Shown piece by piece: positions 31,801-32,876 of a DNA stretch of 32,876 nucleotides (positions are counted from its first letter, which is position 1; every line of letters starts with the position of its first letter). Below the pieces are notes generated by a model. It saw only the letters and a program-made list of their open reading frames with translations, was not told the DNA's origin and did not search any database. Position numbers and translations under genes: made by a program. Location: NCBI GenBank assembly GCA_009780445.1, contig WRAA01000002.1:1-32876 (forward strand), given 5' to 3'. This DNA comes from Defluviitaleaceae bacterium (GTDB lineage: Bacteria > Bacillota > Clostridia > Lachnospirales > WRAA01).

Positions 31801-32876
31801 CTAGAACATCGTGCGCACGGTCAGCACGCCGCGCCGCGGGCTGATTATGATTGCGCCGCTGTGGGCGGTGTCCAGGAATGGTATGTCGTAGTCCCGCATC
31901 CGCATAAGGGTTGGGTAGGACGGATGGTTGAAGCGGTTGTTGCGGCCGGAGGACACAATGGCCAGCCGCGGGTCTGTCGCGCGCAGGAAGGGGGATGAGG
32001 ACGACGTGGCCGAGCCGTGATGCCCAAGCTTCAGCACATCCGCCGAGACATCATGCCCACGGCTGATGATGTCCATTTCGATATCCCGCGTGATGTCCGC
32101 CGTAAGCAGGAAGGACGCGCCGCCGTACTCCAGCATCAGCACCATGGAGGTATCGTTGTCGTTGTAGACATAGCTGTCCTGCAAGGGGTGCAGACAGCGT
32201 ATGACCAGCCCGTTGTCGTGCAGTTCGAAGCCTTGGGCGATACGGGTGATGGGCGTGCCGGTGTGCAACGCTACTTCCAGCAGCAGCCGGTAGAGCGGGC
32301 TGTCGTCGGGGTTGTGTTGTATGTCGGTGATAAAGACTTCGCGGGCAAGCCCGGCGTAGACCAGCTCCAGCAGCCCGGCCACGTGGTCGAAGTCGAAGTG
32401 TGTGAAGAACACGCCGTCCACCCTGCGCACGCCAAGGTGCCGGAGGTATGGTATCATGGTGCGCACGCCCGTGTTCTCGCCCAGTGGGAGCAGGAAGTTT
32501 CCGCCGCCGTCCACAACATAGGTGCGCCGCCCGTTACGGATCACCATGCCGTCGCCCTGTCCAACGTCCACAAAGGTGACGCTGAACCCGCGCGGAGCCG
32601 CAAACCACGCACCGAACACCAGCACGGTAACAAGGGCGAAGCCGCCGACTGCCCGCGCCGGCACACGCCCGTCCCCACCCAGCCACGCAAAGGCAACCAC
32701 CAGCAAGCCCCACCACACTGCCCACAGCACATACGGCACATGCCCCACGAGGATCTCCGCGCCCGGCATGGCCACAGAGGCGTGGCTGACCCACACATAT
32801 ATCCGCATCACCGCGACGAACACGCCCGACACAAACATTGCCGCCTCCGCCGAAACCAGCCCCACCAGCCCGATAA
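31801..32876 (-). CDS. comEC: ComEC/Rec2 DNA-uptake protein, C-terminal part (partial)
   Basis: Incomplete: the frame is open to the right edge of the window. The visible 358 codons hold the last membrane segments and the C-terminal metallo-beta-lactamase-like domain. Domain motifs: TFVDVGQGDG, VVDGGGN, THFDFDHVAG (the metal H-x-D-x-D-H) and LGHHGSATSSS. ComEC forms the inner-membrane channel for transforming DNA; its beta-lactamase domain is proposed to degrade the non-transported strand. The motif metals are intact, so this part looks functional. It is 11 bp upstream of holA. Confidence 0.93.
   Translation of the reverse strand, partial: IGLVGLVSAEAAMFVSGVFVAVMRIYVWVSHASVAMPGAEILVGHVPYVLWAVWWGLLVVAFAWLGGDGRVPARAVGGFALVTVLVFGAWFAAPRGFSVTFVDVGQGDGMVIRNGRRTYVVDGGGNFLLPLGENTGVRTMIPYLRHLGVRRVDGVFFTHFDFDHVAGLLELVYAGLAREVFITDIQHNPDDSPLYRLLLEVALHTGTPITRIAQGFELHDNGLVIRCLHPLQDSYVYNDNDTSMVLMLEYGGASFLLTADITRDIEMDIISRGHDVSADVLKLGHHGSATSSSSPFLRATDPRLAIVSSGRNNRFNHPSYPTLMRMRDYDIPFLDTAHSGAIIISPRRGVLTVRTMF

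Overview
The window is a dense, moderately high-GC stretch of a bacterial chromosome, almost entirely housekeeping genes with short intergenic gaps. Several features point to an anaerobic Firmicutes-like organism. HrcA and a perfect CIRCE operator control the chaperone genes. DnaK lacks the roughly 23-residue N-terminal insertion typical of Gram-negative DnaK. Shine-Dalgarno sequences are strong (AGGAGG, GAGGTG) with frequent GTG and TTG starts, and a desulfoferrodoxin-ferritin pair replaces visible catalase or SOD. I cannot name the genus.

Layout. 1-310 holds a repeat module. 311-1868 is a divergent pair, rpmE (ribosomal protein L31) and malic enzyme, with back-to-back promoters. 1993-3934 is a block of four unrecognised small membrane or coiled-coil proteins running into uvrB (start re-assigned to GTG 3924). 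uvrB converges on, and overlaps by 6 bp, an AzgA-like NCS2 permease. Next on the minus strand are a Bax-inhibitor-1 protein, then ileS, a DUF1576-like membrane protein and a GntP-like permease; the last three form an operon read from about 14293. 14127-14715 carries a 164-bp miniature inverted-repeat element and a second palindrome. 14716-15885 is a DUF1275 membrane protein plus a small unknown protein. 15938-18466 holds a CNNM/CBS (HlyC/CorC) protein and a secreted polysaccharide deacetylase, separated by a second copy of the 164-bp element. 18631-19545 is a DHH phosphoesterase. 19604-24900 is the heat-shock operon hemolysin III-hrcA-grpE-dnaK-dnaJ. 25162-26058 is desulfoferrodoxin-ferritin behind a Fur-like box. 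26109-32876 is mfd, gapA, holA and a partial comEC, all on the minus strand.

How the genes connect. Stress response is coherent: CIRCE/HrcA for protein folding, a Fur-like site for superoxide and iron, and UvrB and Mfd for transcription-coupled excision repair.

The most unusual material is non-coding. Two 164-bp near-palindromes (about 90% identical, opposite orientation, perfect 20-bp terminal repeats) differ by a compensatory base pair in the terminal stem. One lies exactly between the promoter and the ribosome-binding site of the gntP-DUF1576-ileS operon; the other splits an older palindrome. Their core hairpin recurs at the left edge of the window with different ends. Protein-level oddities are a permease lacking most AzgA substrate-site residues, a BI-1 protein lacking both aspartates of the pH sensor, and a small membrane protein built from four 11-residue repeats encoded by 33-bp DNA repeats. 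I found no CRISPR array, tRNA, rRNA, transposase or prophage.
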